Source: CAYSEW01 sp964430245 (GTDB taxonomy: Bacteria; Bacteroidota; Bacteroidia; Flavobacteriales_D; Parvicellaceae). Taken from it: 35,388 nucleotides of DNA. The translations under genes and the position numbers were made by a program. Numbering within the stretch: position 1 is the first letter of the stretch; each line of letters starts with the position of its first letter. The stretch is from contig CAYSEW010000028.1 in NCBI GenBank assembly GCA_964430245.1, forward strand, positions 1 to 35,388, read 5' to 3'. Positions 6,630-14,882 of the stretch are shown here, piece after piece. A model generated the notes under the pieces. That model was not told the DNA's origin, searched no databases, and worked only from the letters and a program-made list of their open reading frames with translations.

Positions 6630-8792
6630 TTACTTTTCTTCAGTCTCAGGCTGAGGTTTTCTTTCAGGTCTTGGTAATAAAGCTTTTCTGGAAATTTTCA
6701 GTTTTCCATTTTTAGGATCTTTACCAATCACCTTTACATCAAAAGTATCTCCTTGTTTAAGATGATCTTCCACTTTTTCTACCCTTTCATGAGCAATTTC
6801 AGAAATGTGTAATAAAGCATCTGTACCAGGTAAAATTTCAAGGAAAGCACCAAAAGCGACAATGTTCTTTACTTTACCAGAGTAGGTCTCTCCTACCTCA
6901 GCAGTCGGTGGATAAGCAATTAAGTCTATTCTTCTCATTGCCTCAACCATGCCCTCTTTATCTTCAGCAAACACTTCTACATTAGCCATACCATCTACAG
7001 CATCACCAATACCAATTGTTGTATTTGTTTCTGCCTGAATAGCTTGAATAGTTTCACCACCTTTTCCAATAATTCCACCTATGCAATCTTCAGGAACAGA
7101 AATATTTTCAATTCTTGGAACATGCGATTTATAATCTTCTCTAGGCTCTGCCATGGTTTTCATCATTTCACCTAAAATATGAAGTCTCCCATCTTTAGCC
7201 TGATTCAATGCTTCTTCTAGCATATTATAATCTAATCCATCGATCTTAATATCCATCTGGCAAGCAGTAATTCCTTTTTCGGTTCCTGTTACCTTAAAGT
7301 CCATATCACCTAAATGATCTTCATCACCAAGAATATCAGAAAGAACTGCGTATTTTCCAGCATTATCTGTTATAAGCCCCATAGCGATACCAGACACAGG
7401 TCTTTTCATTTTAATTCCACCATCCATTAATGCAAGCGTACCTGCACAAACAGTTGCCATTGAAGAAGAACCATTAGATTCTAGTATCTCAGATACTAAT
7501 CTTATTGTATATGGGTTTTCAGGTTTACCAGGAATCATAGGCTTCAACGCTCTAAGCGCTAAATTACCATGTCCAACCTCTCTCCTACTTACACTGAATT
7601 TCATTCTTGCTTCACCTGTAGAAAATGGAGGGAAATTATAATGTAATAAAAAATCAAGATCATCTATTTCAATTGCTCCATCCTTACGTTGAACATCCAA
7701 AGTACTACCTAATGTTAATGTCGTTAAAGACTGAGTTTCTCCTCTTGTAAAAAGTGCAGAACCATGAACAAATCCAGGTAAATACCCTGCTTCTGAAGAA
7801 ATTGGTCTTATTTCTGTTGTCTTTCGACCATCTAATCTGATTTTTTCATCTAGTACCACTCTTCTTACAGCTTCTTTTTGTGCCGCTTTAAAATAAGTTC
7901 CCACTAAAAAACCTAATTCTTCTGTTTCTTCTTCTGAAAGAGATGCTTTAAATTCTTCTTTTACAGCACCGAATAATTCAGCTCTTTTGTGCTTATCTGC
8001 AAGACCTTGCTTTGCAATATCATAACATTTTTGATAAGCAAATTCATGTACCCTTGTTCTAAAAGCATCATCATGTACTTCATGAGAATACTCTCTCTTA
8101 GGATTTGATTTTTCAACTTTAGAAGCAATATCTAATTGCATCTGACACTGTACTTTAATTACTGCATGTGCTTGCTTAATAGCATCTAACATTTCTGCTT
8201 CGGAAACCTCATCCATCTCACCTTCAACCATCACTATACTATCTAAAGTACCAGCGATCATCATATCCATATCCACTCCTTTTAATTCTTCAAAAGTTGG
8301 ATTTACAATAAACTGCCCTTCTTTTCTAGCAATTCTTACTTCTGAAACTGGTCCATTGAAAGGAATGTCAGAAACAGCTAAAGCTGCTGATGCAGCTAAA
8401 CAAGCTAAAGCATCCGGCATGTTTTCTTTATCGGATGACATTAATTGGATCATCACCTGAGTTTCCGCATGGTAATCATCTGGAAAAAGTGGTCTAAGAG
8501 CTCTATCCACTAATCTCATTGTTAAAATCTCTTCATCTGAAGGCCTTGCTTCTCTTTTTAAGAACCCTCCAGGAAATTTACCTGTAGAGGCAAATTTTTC
8601 TCTGTAATCAACTGTTAGTGGCATAAAATCCACACCATCTCTTACATCTACATTAGCGACAGCTGTTGCCAAAAGCATCGTGTCGCCCATTCTTACTACA
8701 ACAGACCCATCTGCCTGTTTTGCTAACTTACCTGTCTCAATGGAAATCTCTTTTCCATTGCCTAAGTTAATTGTTTGATTTACTATATTCAT
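6630..8792 (-). CDS. pnp: Polyribonucleotide nucleotidyltransferase (PNPase)
   Basis: This 720-residue 3'-5' phosphorolytic exoribonuclease acts in mRNA decay and RNA quality control as a cytosolic trimer. Two RNase PH domains (about 1-215 and 310-545) flank an all-helical linker. The KH domain is at about 550-615 with GIIGKGGETIQAI, and the S1 domain is at about 630-700 with GKVKNIVAFGAFLEILPG. The short tail is charged (PERKPQPETEEK). The first PH domain shows FMPLTVDYREKFASTGKFPGG and the second shows GSALFTRGETQSL, as expected. It follows rpsO in the classic rpsO-pnp order, separated by a terminator hairpin that would need partial readthrough or an unseen promoter. Confidence 0.98.
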   Translation of the reverse strand: MNIVNQTINLGNGKEISIETGKLAKQADGSVVVRMGDTMLLATAVANVDVRDGVDFMPLTVDYREKFASTGKFPGGFLKREARPSDEEILTMRLVDRALRPLFPDDYHAETQVMIQLMSSDKENMPDALACLAASAALAVSDIPFNGPVSEVRIARKEGQFIVNPTFEELKGVDMDMMIAGTLDSIVMVEGEMDEVSEAEMLDAIKQAHAVIKVQCQMQLDIASKVEKSNPKREYSHEVHDDAFRTRVHEFAYQKCYDIAKQGLADKHKRAELFGAVKEEFKASLSEEETEELGFLVGTYFKAAQKEAVRRVVLDEKIRLDGRKTTEIRPISSEAGYLPGFVHGSALFTRGETQSLTTLTLGSTLDVQRKDGAIEIDDLDFLLHYNFPPFSTGEARMKFSVSRREVGHGNLALRALKPMIPGKPENPYTIRLVSEILESNGSSSMATVCAGTLALMDGGIKMKRPVSGIAMGLITDNAGKYAVLSDILGDEDHLGDMDFKVTGTEKGITACQMDIKIDGLDYNMLEEALNQAKDGRLHILGEMMKTMAEPREDYKSHVPRIENISVPEDCIGGIIGKGGETIQAIQAETNTTIGIGDAVDGMANVEVFAEDKEGMVEAMRRIDLIAYPPTAEVGETYSGKVKNIVAFGAFLEILPGTDALLHISEIAHERVEKVEDHLKQGDTFDVKVIGKDPKNGKLKISRKALLPRPERKPQPETEEK

Positions 8793-8827
8793 CTTATTAT
8801 TTATTTCTTATTATTTTCAGTTTATAC

Positions 8828-8860
8828 AAAAAAAGGACTATTACGCTTACGCAATAGTCC
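8828..8860 (-). terminator. Terminator or attenuator between rpsO and pnp
   Basis: On the minus strand GGACTATT (8853-8860) pairs with AATAGTCC (8835-8842), followed by seven T. It sits right after the rpsO stop. A leaky terminator in this position is also known between rpsO and pnp of E. coli. Confidence 0.82.
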
Positions 8861-8883
8861 CCTCCAGTACGTTAATTTTTCAT

Positions 8884-9153
8884 TTATCTTCTGATCTTGA
8901 GCTTCTTAATAATAGCTCTATATCTTTCTATATCTTTTGCCTTTAAGTAATCTAATTGATTCCTTCTTTTACCTACTAAAAGAACCAACGCTCTTTGCGT
9001 ATTATAATCTTTCTTATTAGCTTTTAGGTGGTTAGTTAAATGCGATATTCTATGAGTGAATAATGCGATCTGACCTTCTGCAGTGCCGGTATCGGACTCC
9101 CCCTTACCGTGCTTTTTAAAAATTTCTTGTTTTTTCTTCGAATCTAAATACAT
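8884..9153 (-). CDS. rpsO: 30S ribosomal protein S15
   Basis: This 89-residue primary 16S rRNA-binding protein is part of the 30S platform. The S15 signature is complete: GESDTGTAEGQIALFTHRI, LTNHLKANKKDY, LLVGKRRNQLDYLK and DIERYRAIIKKLKIRR. I place the start at the ATG giving MYLDSKKK, as in related S15 proteins and matching the usual 89 residues. An in-frame ATG three codons earlier (9162) is possible. A consensus promoter lies 41 nt upstream. Confidence 0.97.
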   Translation of the reverse strand: MYLDSKKKQEIFKKHGKGESDTGTAEGQIALFTHRISHLTNHLKANKKDYNTQRALVLLVGKRRNQLDYLKAKDIERYRAIIKKLKIRR

Positions 9154-9193
9154 GTCCAACACTATTTGAGTTATTGTTATGCGAATTGCGGTG

Positions 9194-9220
9194 CAAATAT
9201 AGACTATTTTATCAATTCAA
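9194..9220 (-). promoter_or_regulatory. Promoter of rpsO (TTG / TATATTTG)
   Basis: On the minus strand a -7 box TATATTTG (9194-9201) matches TAnnTTTG exactly. A TTG (9218-9220) lies 16 nt further upstream as a -33 element. Confidence 0.7.
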
Positions 9221-9243
9221 CATCATCTCCTATTTAAAACCAT

Positions 9244-9267
9244 AAAAAAAGCCTGCCGAAGCAGGCT
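9244..9267 (-). terminator. Intrinsic terminator of the 9290 barrel gene
   Basis: On the minus strand AGCCTGC-TTCG-GCAGGCT is a 7-bp perfect stem with a stable TTCG loop, followed by T6. Confidence 0.92.
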
Positions 9268-9289
9268 ATAATAATTTAGAAAAAACTTT

Positions 9290-10078
9290 CTAGAAATGGA
9301 ACATTAATGTAATAGCTCCACCGTTATTTCCAGTATCTATTCCAAATCCTGAGCTTCCACCAGTTCTAGTTTCACTAGTAACTACTTCTGTTCCATCCCA
9401 ATATTCACTAGTTGAAGTGCCTTCTCCTGTAGATGAAAATCCTAGTCCCCAAGTATATTCAGCTCCAATAGAAATCTTTGGCATAATAAAATATTCTACT
9501 CCAATCATAGCTCCTAAGGAAATTCCAAAAGTACTACCTGAATTTGTCCCTGTCATTCTCATCCCTGGATTATTAGCATCGCAGGCTAGCTCATAAGCAT
9601 ATGAAGAAGACGAACCTCCCATAGCTATGTTAATTCCACCACCATAAACACCTACTAATCTACCATTACCTCTTCTCATCTCATACCCACCTCCTAATAC
9701 TATAGCATTAGAGCTCATGGTCATATCATCCTGAATATAATCTCCCATACCACTAGTATCAGACAATGTAGAAGAAGTTGCAGACCCCATTCCTATTCTT
9801 ACTGATGCTCTGTAAGCAGTATTGGCGTCTTTAAAGTACTTACCAGAAATAGCAAAATCTCCATTGGCCCATGCAGCACCCATAGAATTATTGGTATTAC
9901 CATTGAACATATTACCAGCATAATTTAAAAGTGGAGAAGCGTCAAAACCAAGCGCCCAATCACCTGCAGCAGGCAGAATAGCGGCTCCATCTTTTCCTGT
10001 TAAAACTTCATCATCTTGTGCAAAAGACAAAGAACCAAATCCAAGTGCAATTGCTAATAAAAAAACTTTTGTTTTCAT
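9290..10078 (-). CDS. Outer-membrane beta-barrel protein
   Basis: This 262-residue exported protein has a cleavable signal peptide at about 1-20 (KTKVFLLAIALGFGSLSFA, cleavage before Q). The mature part is rich in alternating Gly/Ser/Thr and aromatic residues, with repeated strand-like segments (GWALGFD-like starts, YEMRRGNGRLVGVYGGGINIA, ISLGAMIGVEYFIMPKISIG). It ends in the aromatic motif ITLMFHF typical of barrel insertion signals. It is probably a small porin-like or structural barrel, and no substrate can be named. It has a strong terminator downstream. The neighbouring gene is also a barrel protein, but the two are separated by 120 bp and may be independent. Confidence 0.85.
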   Translation of the reverse strand: MKTKVFLLAIALGFGSLSFAQDDEVLTGKDGAAILPAAGDWALGFDASPLLNYAGNMFNGNTNNSMGAAWANGDFAISGKYFKDANTAYRASVRIGMGSATSSTLSDTSGMGDYIQDDMTMSSNAIVLGGGYEMRRGNGRLVGVYGGGINIAMGGSSSSYAYELACDANNPGMRMTGTNSGSTFGISLGAMIGVEYFIMPKISIGAEYTWGLGFSSTGEGTSTSEYWDGTEVVTSETRTGGSSGFGIDTGNNGGAITLMFHF

Positions 10079-10198
10079 AACTTTAATTTTTAAAATTTAA
10101 TCAAATTAAGTTTTTAAAGCACTTCTTTAGACTACTACAGTCTTTCTTTTTTAACGACTAAATGTTAATTATATGGGATAAATCATACTATTTAAGCT

Positions 10199-10894
10199 TT
10201 AAAATTTCCAGCCTACCCTTATCACTCCAACACCAGAAACTCCTAAAGTTTTATGCTGGTTTTCAGGAATAGAAGTTGTTACATCTGCTGATGTTGTTGA
10301 GCTAGCATCCATTACCCTAAATTCACCTCTTGAGTATTTAGTAGATAAATATTGTATTCCTAATTCTGTTCCAATATATAACCCCTCAACTATTGTAACA
10401 TCAACCCCTGAAAAAAAACCAATACCTATCTGTGTAACAGGTGTTTTTGAAGAATAATTCAAATCACTTACAAATAAAATAGAGTCTGTCCTTGAACCAT
10501 ATTCCTCATTTTTACCCCATCCTGTAATTAACTCAAATCCTAAGTATGGTGTAATTCTATCGTTTTTAAATAGATATTCATAACCAAGTGTGATTTGATA
10601 ACTCTGATCTATAGATTCAACAGATCCAACTCCATTTCCATTTTGTTCCAATATTTCATGTTTATCACTATTATATTGAAATGTTAAATTAGACCTTAGC
10701 ACATGAGCATCTGAAAAAACAATTCTGGCTTTTAAGTTAGGTTCAAAAACTCCTGTACTTAACCTTGGGTAAAATTGACTTTCAAGTAAAAAATCTGGTG
10801 ACTGATCTTTATCTTTTGCATTCTCTTCTTGAGCAGATACACATTGAAATATCATTAAAAAAATAAGTGAGTGTGTTAATTTTATTAATTTCAT
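10199..10894 (-). CDS. Outer-membrane beta-barrel protein
   Basis: This 231-residue exported protein has a signal peptide at about 1-21 (LIKLTHSLIFLMIFQCVSA then Q). The mature part contains amphipathic strand segments (YQITLGYEYLFKNDRITPYLG, TQIGIGFFSGVDVTIVEGLYIGTELG) and ends GVGVIRVGWKF with a terminal Phe, as in barrel proteins. An acidic, charged segment (EENAKDKDQ) follows the signal peptide. The layout resembles the OmpA-like N-terminal or porin-like barrels common in Flavobacteria. The function is unknown. The C-terminal end lies 120 bp upstream of the other barrel gene. Confidence 0.82.
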   Translation of the reverse strand: MKLIKLTHSLIFLMIFQCVSAQEENAKDKDQSPDFLLESQFYPRLSTGVFEPNLKARIVFSDAHVLRSNLTFQYNSDKHEILEQNGNGVGSVESIDQSYQITLGYEYLFKNDRITPYLGFELITGWGKNEEYGSRTDSILFVSDLNYSSKTPVTQIGIGFFSGVDVTIVEGLYIGTELGIQYLSTKYSRGEFRVMDASSTTSADVTTSIPENQHKTLGVSGVGVIRVGWKF

Positions 10895-10939
10895 GTTTTT
10901 GTTTAATTAAAGTATATTAAATAACTGATTATTAATTTA

Positions 10940-11584
10940 CTATGTTTTATTTTTAAGCATAGGCACAAAACTAAATGCACCTAAAGTTTCTTCAGAAAAT
11001 TCATCCTCATTTAAACGAACTACTAGCTTCATTTGTTGTGTACCCCCCTCACCAACAGGAATCACTAGCCTCCCATTGATCTTTAGCTGTAGCTTTAGAG
11101 GTTCAGGAATATAAGGAGCACCACAAGTAACCAATATACCATCATAAGGTGCAAAAACTTCTCTTCCAATAAATCCATCCCCATAAAAACACTTAGGATT
11201 ATACCCTATTTTTTTTAGAAAATGACTAGACACTTCAAATAATTCCTGCTGCCTTTCTATTGAAAAAACTTTAGCTCCTAATTCACACAAAATCGCTGCC
11301 TGATAACCTGAGCCTGTCCCTATCTCAAGTATTTTTGATCTTTTTTTAACTTGAAGTAATGAGGTTTGAAATGCAACCGTATATGGTTGACTGATCGTTT
11401 GACCAGCCCCTATAGGAAAAGCAATGTCATCATATGCATATTTTTGCTGAAACTCTTTGTCAAAAAACAAATGTCTAGGCACCTTACCTATTGCATTTAA
11501 AACATTTTCATCCTTAATCCCCTTTTCAATCAATACCTTGACCAATTGAGATCTTAATCCTTTATGTACATTATCATCATTCAC
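10940..11584 (-). CDS. pcm: Protein-L-isoaspartate O-methyltransferase
   Basis: This 214-residue SAM-dependent repair enzyme methylates abnormal isoaspartyl residues in aged proteins so that they can revert. The N-terminal substrate part contains AFPIGAGQTISQPYTVAFQ (about 55-73), which is diagnostic for the family. SAM motif I is LEIGTGSGYQAAIL (about 86-99), post-I is VFSIERQ, and motif II is YDGILVTCGAPYIP. The length is normal. It lies upstream of the two barrel genes on the same strand but 45 bp away from the nearest. Confidence 0.96.
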   Translation of the reverse strand: MNDDNVHKGLRSQLVKVLIEKGIKDENVLNAIGKVPRHLFFDKEFQQKYAYDDIAFPIGAGQTISQPYTVAFQTSLLQVKKRSKILEIGTGSGYQAAILCELGAKVFSIERQQELFEVSSHFLKKIGYNPKCFYGDGFIGREVFAPYDGILVTCGAPYIPEPLKLQLKINGRLVIPVGEGGTQQMKLVVRLNEDEFSEETLGAFSFVPMLKNKT

Positions 11585-11697
11585 AAATACAAAAAAAATA
11601 AGTATTTAGCTAGAATAGGCACTAATTCATAATAATATGCTAACAATAAATGTTTATAAATGTATTAACACCCATATAAGATATTTAAATCTAATGC

Positions 11698-11705
11698 TAA
11701 TTTTG
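11698..11705 (+). promoter_or_regulatory. -7 promoter box TAATTTTG of the 11726 gene
   Basis: It is an exact TAnnTTTG match, 20 nt before the ATG. No obvious -33 TTG is present. Confidence 0.6.
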
Positions 11706-11725
11706 CATGCAGATAAAAAATAAAA

Positions 11726-12697
11726 ATGATCAAAACAGGAGTATTAGGAGCAGGTCACCTAGGTAAAATTCATCTAGACATACTACAATCATCCGAATTT
11801 ACTGAGCTTACAGGTTTTTTCGACAACAATTCAAGTGTAAGGGATGAAGTTGCCTCATCAAAAGGAATTCATGCTTTTAACAGCATGGAAGAATTAATAG
11901 AACAGTCAGACATCATTGATATTGTAACTCCCACCCCTTCTCATTTCGTTTGTGCTAAAGCCGCATTACAATCTTCGAAACATGTTTTTATTGAAAAACC
12001 TGTTACACAAACAGTAGAAGAATCTAAAAAGCTGATTAAGCTAGCAGAAGAATCTGGGACAAAAATCCAAGTAGGTCATGTGGAAAGGTTTAATCCTGCT
12101 TTTCAAAAAGCCAATCAATTCCTAAAAGATCCTATGTTTATAGAAACTCATAGGCTGGCACAATTTAACCCCAGAGGAACAGATGTTTCAGTTGTGCTTG
12201 ACTTAATGATCCATGATATAGATATTATTTTAAGCATAGTCAATAGCCATGTGAAAAATGTAAGTGCCAGTGGGGTCTCTATTTTAAGTGACCTCCCTGA
12301 TATAGCCAATGCAAGAATAGAGTTTAACAATGGATGCGTAGCCAACCTTACCGCTAGCAGATTTTCTATGAAAAACATGAGAAAATCCAGGTTCTTTCAA
12401 AAAGACGCCTATATATCTGTAGATTTTTTAAAGAAAAAATACGAAGTAATCCAGATGGAAGACACCGATCAACCCGATCCATTTGCACCAGTAATCGACC
12501 TAGGTGATAAAGGCAAAAAACAAATCAATATTATAACTGAAAACACTACAGAACACAACGCCATAGAAGAAGAGCTTAACTCTTTCATTAATTCAATACG
12601 AAATAATTCCGAACCTATTGTTGACCTTTATGCTGCACAACAAGCCCTCCAACTTGCAGTTGATATTTCCAATAAAATCGCAACAATACAAACCTAA
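11726..12697 (+). CDS. Gfo/Idh/MocA-family NAD(P)-dependent oxidoreductase
   Basis: This is a 323-residue sugar-type dehydrogenase. The N-terminal Rossmann fold has GVLGAGHLGKIH (5-16) and the family motif EKPVT (90-94). The C-terminal domain carries GHVERFNPAF (118-127) and DLMIHDIDIIL (159-169), with H163/D164 as likely substrate-site residues. That combination is also seen in UDP-N-acetylglucosamine 3-dehydrogenase (GnnA-like) relatives, so a nucleotide-sugar substrate is possible but not demonstrated. It has its own -7 box. A lipoprotein gene and a sugar-phosphate transferase follow, which makes a cell-envelope role plausible. Confidence 0.88.
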   Translation: MIKTGVLGAGHLGKIHLDILQSSEFTELTGFFDNNSSVRDEVASSKGIHAFNSMEELIEQSDIIDIVTPTPSHFVCAKAALQSSKHVFIEKPVTQTVEESKKLIKLAEESGTKIQVGHVERFNPAFQKANQFLKDPMFIETHRLAQFNPRGTDVSVVLDLMIHDIDIILSIVNSHVKNVSASGVSILSDLPDIANARIEFNNGCVANLTASRFSMKNMRKSRFFQKDAYISVDFLKKKYEVIQMEDTDQPDPFAPVIDLGDKGKKQINIITENTTEHNAIEEELNSFINSIRNNSEPIVDLYAAQQALQLAVDISNKIATIQT

Positions 12698-12757
12698 TTA
12701 ATAACTCCGAAAGAAAATAGATCAAAAATTTCTTAAAACCCATTGCAATAATAATCC

Positions 12758-12765
12758 TAATTTTG
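12758..12765 (+). promoter_or_regulatory. -7 promoter box TAATTTTG of the 12788 lipoprotein gene
   Basis: It is an exact TAnnTTTG match, 22 nt before the ATG, so the lipoprotein and sugar transferase can be transcribed separately from the oxidoreductase. Confidence 0.6.
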
Positions 12766-12787
12766 CGTTCAATTTTTTAAACAGTAG

Positions 12788-13681
12788 ATGCGGAAATTTT
12801 ACTTAATATTCACCTTTCTTACTTTAATTTACAGTAGCTGTAAAGTTATTGATCAACCAGAAGCCATCCCCTCTTTTATCAGCATCAATAATATTAATCT
12901 GCAGATTAACAATAGCCAGGAAGGAACATCAAGTCACGCAATTATAGATGCTTGGGTTTATGTGGATGGAAATTTGGAAGGCGTTTATGAATTACCTGCA
13001 GAAAAAATCCCTCTTCATTATCAAGGAGATCATGAAGTTAAAATATATGCAGGTATTAAAAAAAACGGAATAGCTGCTGACAGAAAAAAATATGACTTTT
13101 ACACTCCTTACACTCTTCAATTAAATCTCATCCCAGATAGCAATATCCTATTAAACCCAATAGTTGAATATGAAAATGACATATATGTATGGATAGAGGA
13201 CTTTGAAGATCCTCAATCTCGTTTTAACAACACCAGCATAAGCGACACAAACATCTATATTATAAATTCACCCGCATCTGAACTTTTTGAAGGTAGCTGT
13301 GGAGCCATTAGCTTAACTTCCTCAAATTATTTCTGTGAAATCAGAACCGATGAGCTTGACTTCAATAATCTTCCAACCAACCTCAACATACCTGCCTATA
13401 TGGAGATGAATTACAAAAGCAATCATGAATTTGTCGTTGGAATTCTTCATAAAGGCAATGGAATTCCTTCTTATATGAGCCAACCTCTTATCACCATTCT
13501 CCCAACAACAGATGAAAATGGTATTGACCAATGGAATAAAACCTATTTATACCTACCCGATGCAACTAATTTCTTCTCTAGTGCTACAGATTTTGATATT
13601 TACATCTCTGTTTTAAACAACAATAGTATAGATGATATTGAAGTTAGACTAGATAATATAAAAGTCATTTTTAGAAACTAA
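12788..13681 (+). CDS. Lipoprotein of unknown function
   Basis: This 297-residue protein has a lipoprotein signal (MRKFYLIFTFLTLIYSSC, lipidated C18). The N-terminal half has a beta-rich domain (AIIDAWVYVDGNLEGVYELP, then PLHYQGDHEVKIYAGIKKNG at about 79-98) that reads like a small Ig or beta-sandwich fold. The C-terminal half (about 140-297) resembles a jelly-roll-like module, with WIEDFEDPQS near its start and DDIEVRLDNIKVIF at the end. Its TAA shares an A with the ATG of the sugar transferase gene (TAATG), so the two are translationally coupled. It may act in the envelope or with exopolysaccharide. No family is recognised. Confidence 0.85.
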   Translation: MRKFYLIFTFLTLIYSSCKVIDQPEAIPSFISINNINLQINNSQEGTSSHAIIDAWVYVDGNLEGVYELPAEKIPLHYQGDHEVKIYAGIKKNGIAADRKKYDFYTPYTLQLNLIPDSNILLNPIVEYENDIYVWIEDFEDPQSRFNNTSISDTNIYIINSPASELFEGSCGAISLTSSNYFCEIRTDELDFNNLPTNLNIPAYMEMNYKSNHEFVVGILHKGNGIPSYMSQPLITILPTTDENGIDQWNKTYLYLPDATNFFSSATDFDIYISVLNNNSIDDIEVRLDNIKVIFRN

Positions 13682-14835
13682 TGAAAAAAAGAAGGATCTT
13701 ATCTTTAAAATATATGCTGATAGATATACTTTCAGCAATTATATCCTGGGTCTGTTTTTTTTATTTCAGGAAATCTTTTATAGAATCTTCTGAATTTACT
13801 ATAGATCAAAATTTTTATTTAGGTCTTATCTTTGTACCTATATTCTGGTTTATTTTCTATATCTCTGTTGGCTCCTATAAAAATGTCTATAAAAAACACC
13901 GGATCAAAGAGATCGGGCAAACTATTTTAACTTCAATCATTGGTAATATATTTTTATTTTTCATCCTTATTTTAGATGATGANNNNNNNNNNNNNNNNNN
14001 NNNNNNNNNNNNNNNNNNNNNNNNNNNNNNNNNNNNNNNNNNNNNNNNNNNNNNNNNNNNNNNNNNNNNNNNNNNNNNNNNNATAGAGCCATCTGAACAC
14101 GAAAACATAAACAGGATAATTAATGATCTTTACAACCTCCAAGTACGAATAAAAGTTATTCCAGACATGTACAATATACTTACTGGATCAGTTAAAATGA
14201 CGTCTATTTTTGGCGCACTTCTTATTGAAGTCAATCCTGAAATAATGCCCGCATGGCAAAAATCAACCAAGCGTGTTCTAGATATTATTTTTTCTACAAT
14301 TGCTATCATTTTACTTTTACCCATTTACTTGTTTTTAACGATTACTGTAAAGTATTCATCTAAAGGACCTATTTTATTCAAACAAAAGAGAATAGGTAGA
14401 CATAGAAAAGAATTTAATATTTACAAATTCAGGTCTATGATTAATAATGCTGAGAAAAATGGACCTCAATTATCGAGTTCAACAGATCCCAGAATCACCC
14501 CTATTGGGAAATTCATGCGTAAAACAAGATTAGATGAAATACCACAATTCATTAATGTCCTTAAAGGAGAAATGTCAATTGTTGGACCAAGACCTGAAAG
14601 ACAATTTTACATTAACCAAATAATGGAAAAAGCGCCTCATTATAGGCATCTAGAAAAAGTAAAACCAGGGATTACAAGCTGGGGGCAAGTGAAATATGGC
14701 TATGCAGAAAATGTAGAAGAAATGATCTCAAGATTAAAATATGACGTTCTATACGTAGAAAACATGTCTCTTTCATTAGACTTCAAGATTATGTTTTACA
14801 CAATAATCATTATCCTAAAAGGTAGTGGTAAATAA
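13681..14835 (+). CDS. Polyprenyl glycosylphosphotransferase (sugar transferase), interrupted by an assembly gap
   Basis: This is a membrane enzyme that starts exopolysaccharide or lipopolysaccharide repeat units by moving a sugar phosphate to undecaprenyl phosphate. At least three N-terminal membrane segments are visible before the gap. After it come the end of the CoA-binding-like domain and a further membrane helix (IIFSTIAIILLLPIYLFLTI). The catalytic bacterial sugar transferase domain then shows GPILFKQKRIGRHRKEFNIYKFRSM, LDEIPQFINVLKGEMSIVGP and VKPGITSWGQVKYG. The 100 N at 13983-14082 fall in the middle. Family members are usually about 460 residues and only about 350 are visible, so the missing stretch is probably over 300 bp. 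Frame continuity across the gap is assumed, not shown. Confidence 0.9.
   Translation: MKKRRILSLKYMLIDILSAIISWVCFFYFRKSFIESSEFTIDQNFYLGLIFVPIFWFIFYISVGSYKNVYKKHRIKEIGQTILTSIIGNIFLFFILILDDXXXXXXXXXXXXXXXXXXXXXXXXXXXXXXXXXXIEPSEHENINRIINDLYNLQVRIKVIPDMYNILTGSVKMTSIFGALLIEVNPEIMPAWQKSTKRVLDIIFSTIAIILLLPIYLFLTITVKYSSKGPILFKQKRIGRHRKEFNIYKFRSMINNAEKNGPQLSSSTDPRITPIGKFMRKTRLDEIPQFINVLKGEMSIVGPRPERQFYINQIMEKAPHYRHLEKVKPGITSWGQVKYGYAENVEEMISRLKYDVLYVENMSLSLDFKIMFYTIIIILKGSGK
13983..14082. other. Assembly gap of 100 N
   Basis: This is exactly 100 unknown bases, a conventional placeholder for a gap of unknown size. The flanks share no obvious overlap. The missing part is the middle of the sugar transferase. 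Confidence 0.95.
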
Positions 14836-14882
14836 TTCTATTTGAATTCAAATATTAACTTTACACCCAAAATCAAAAACTC

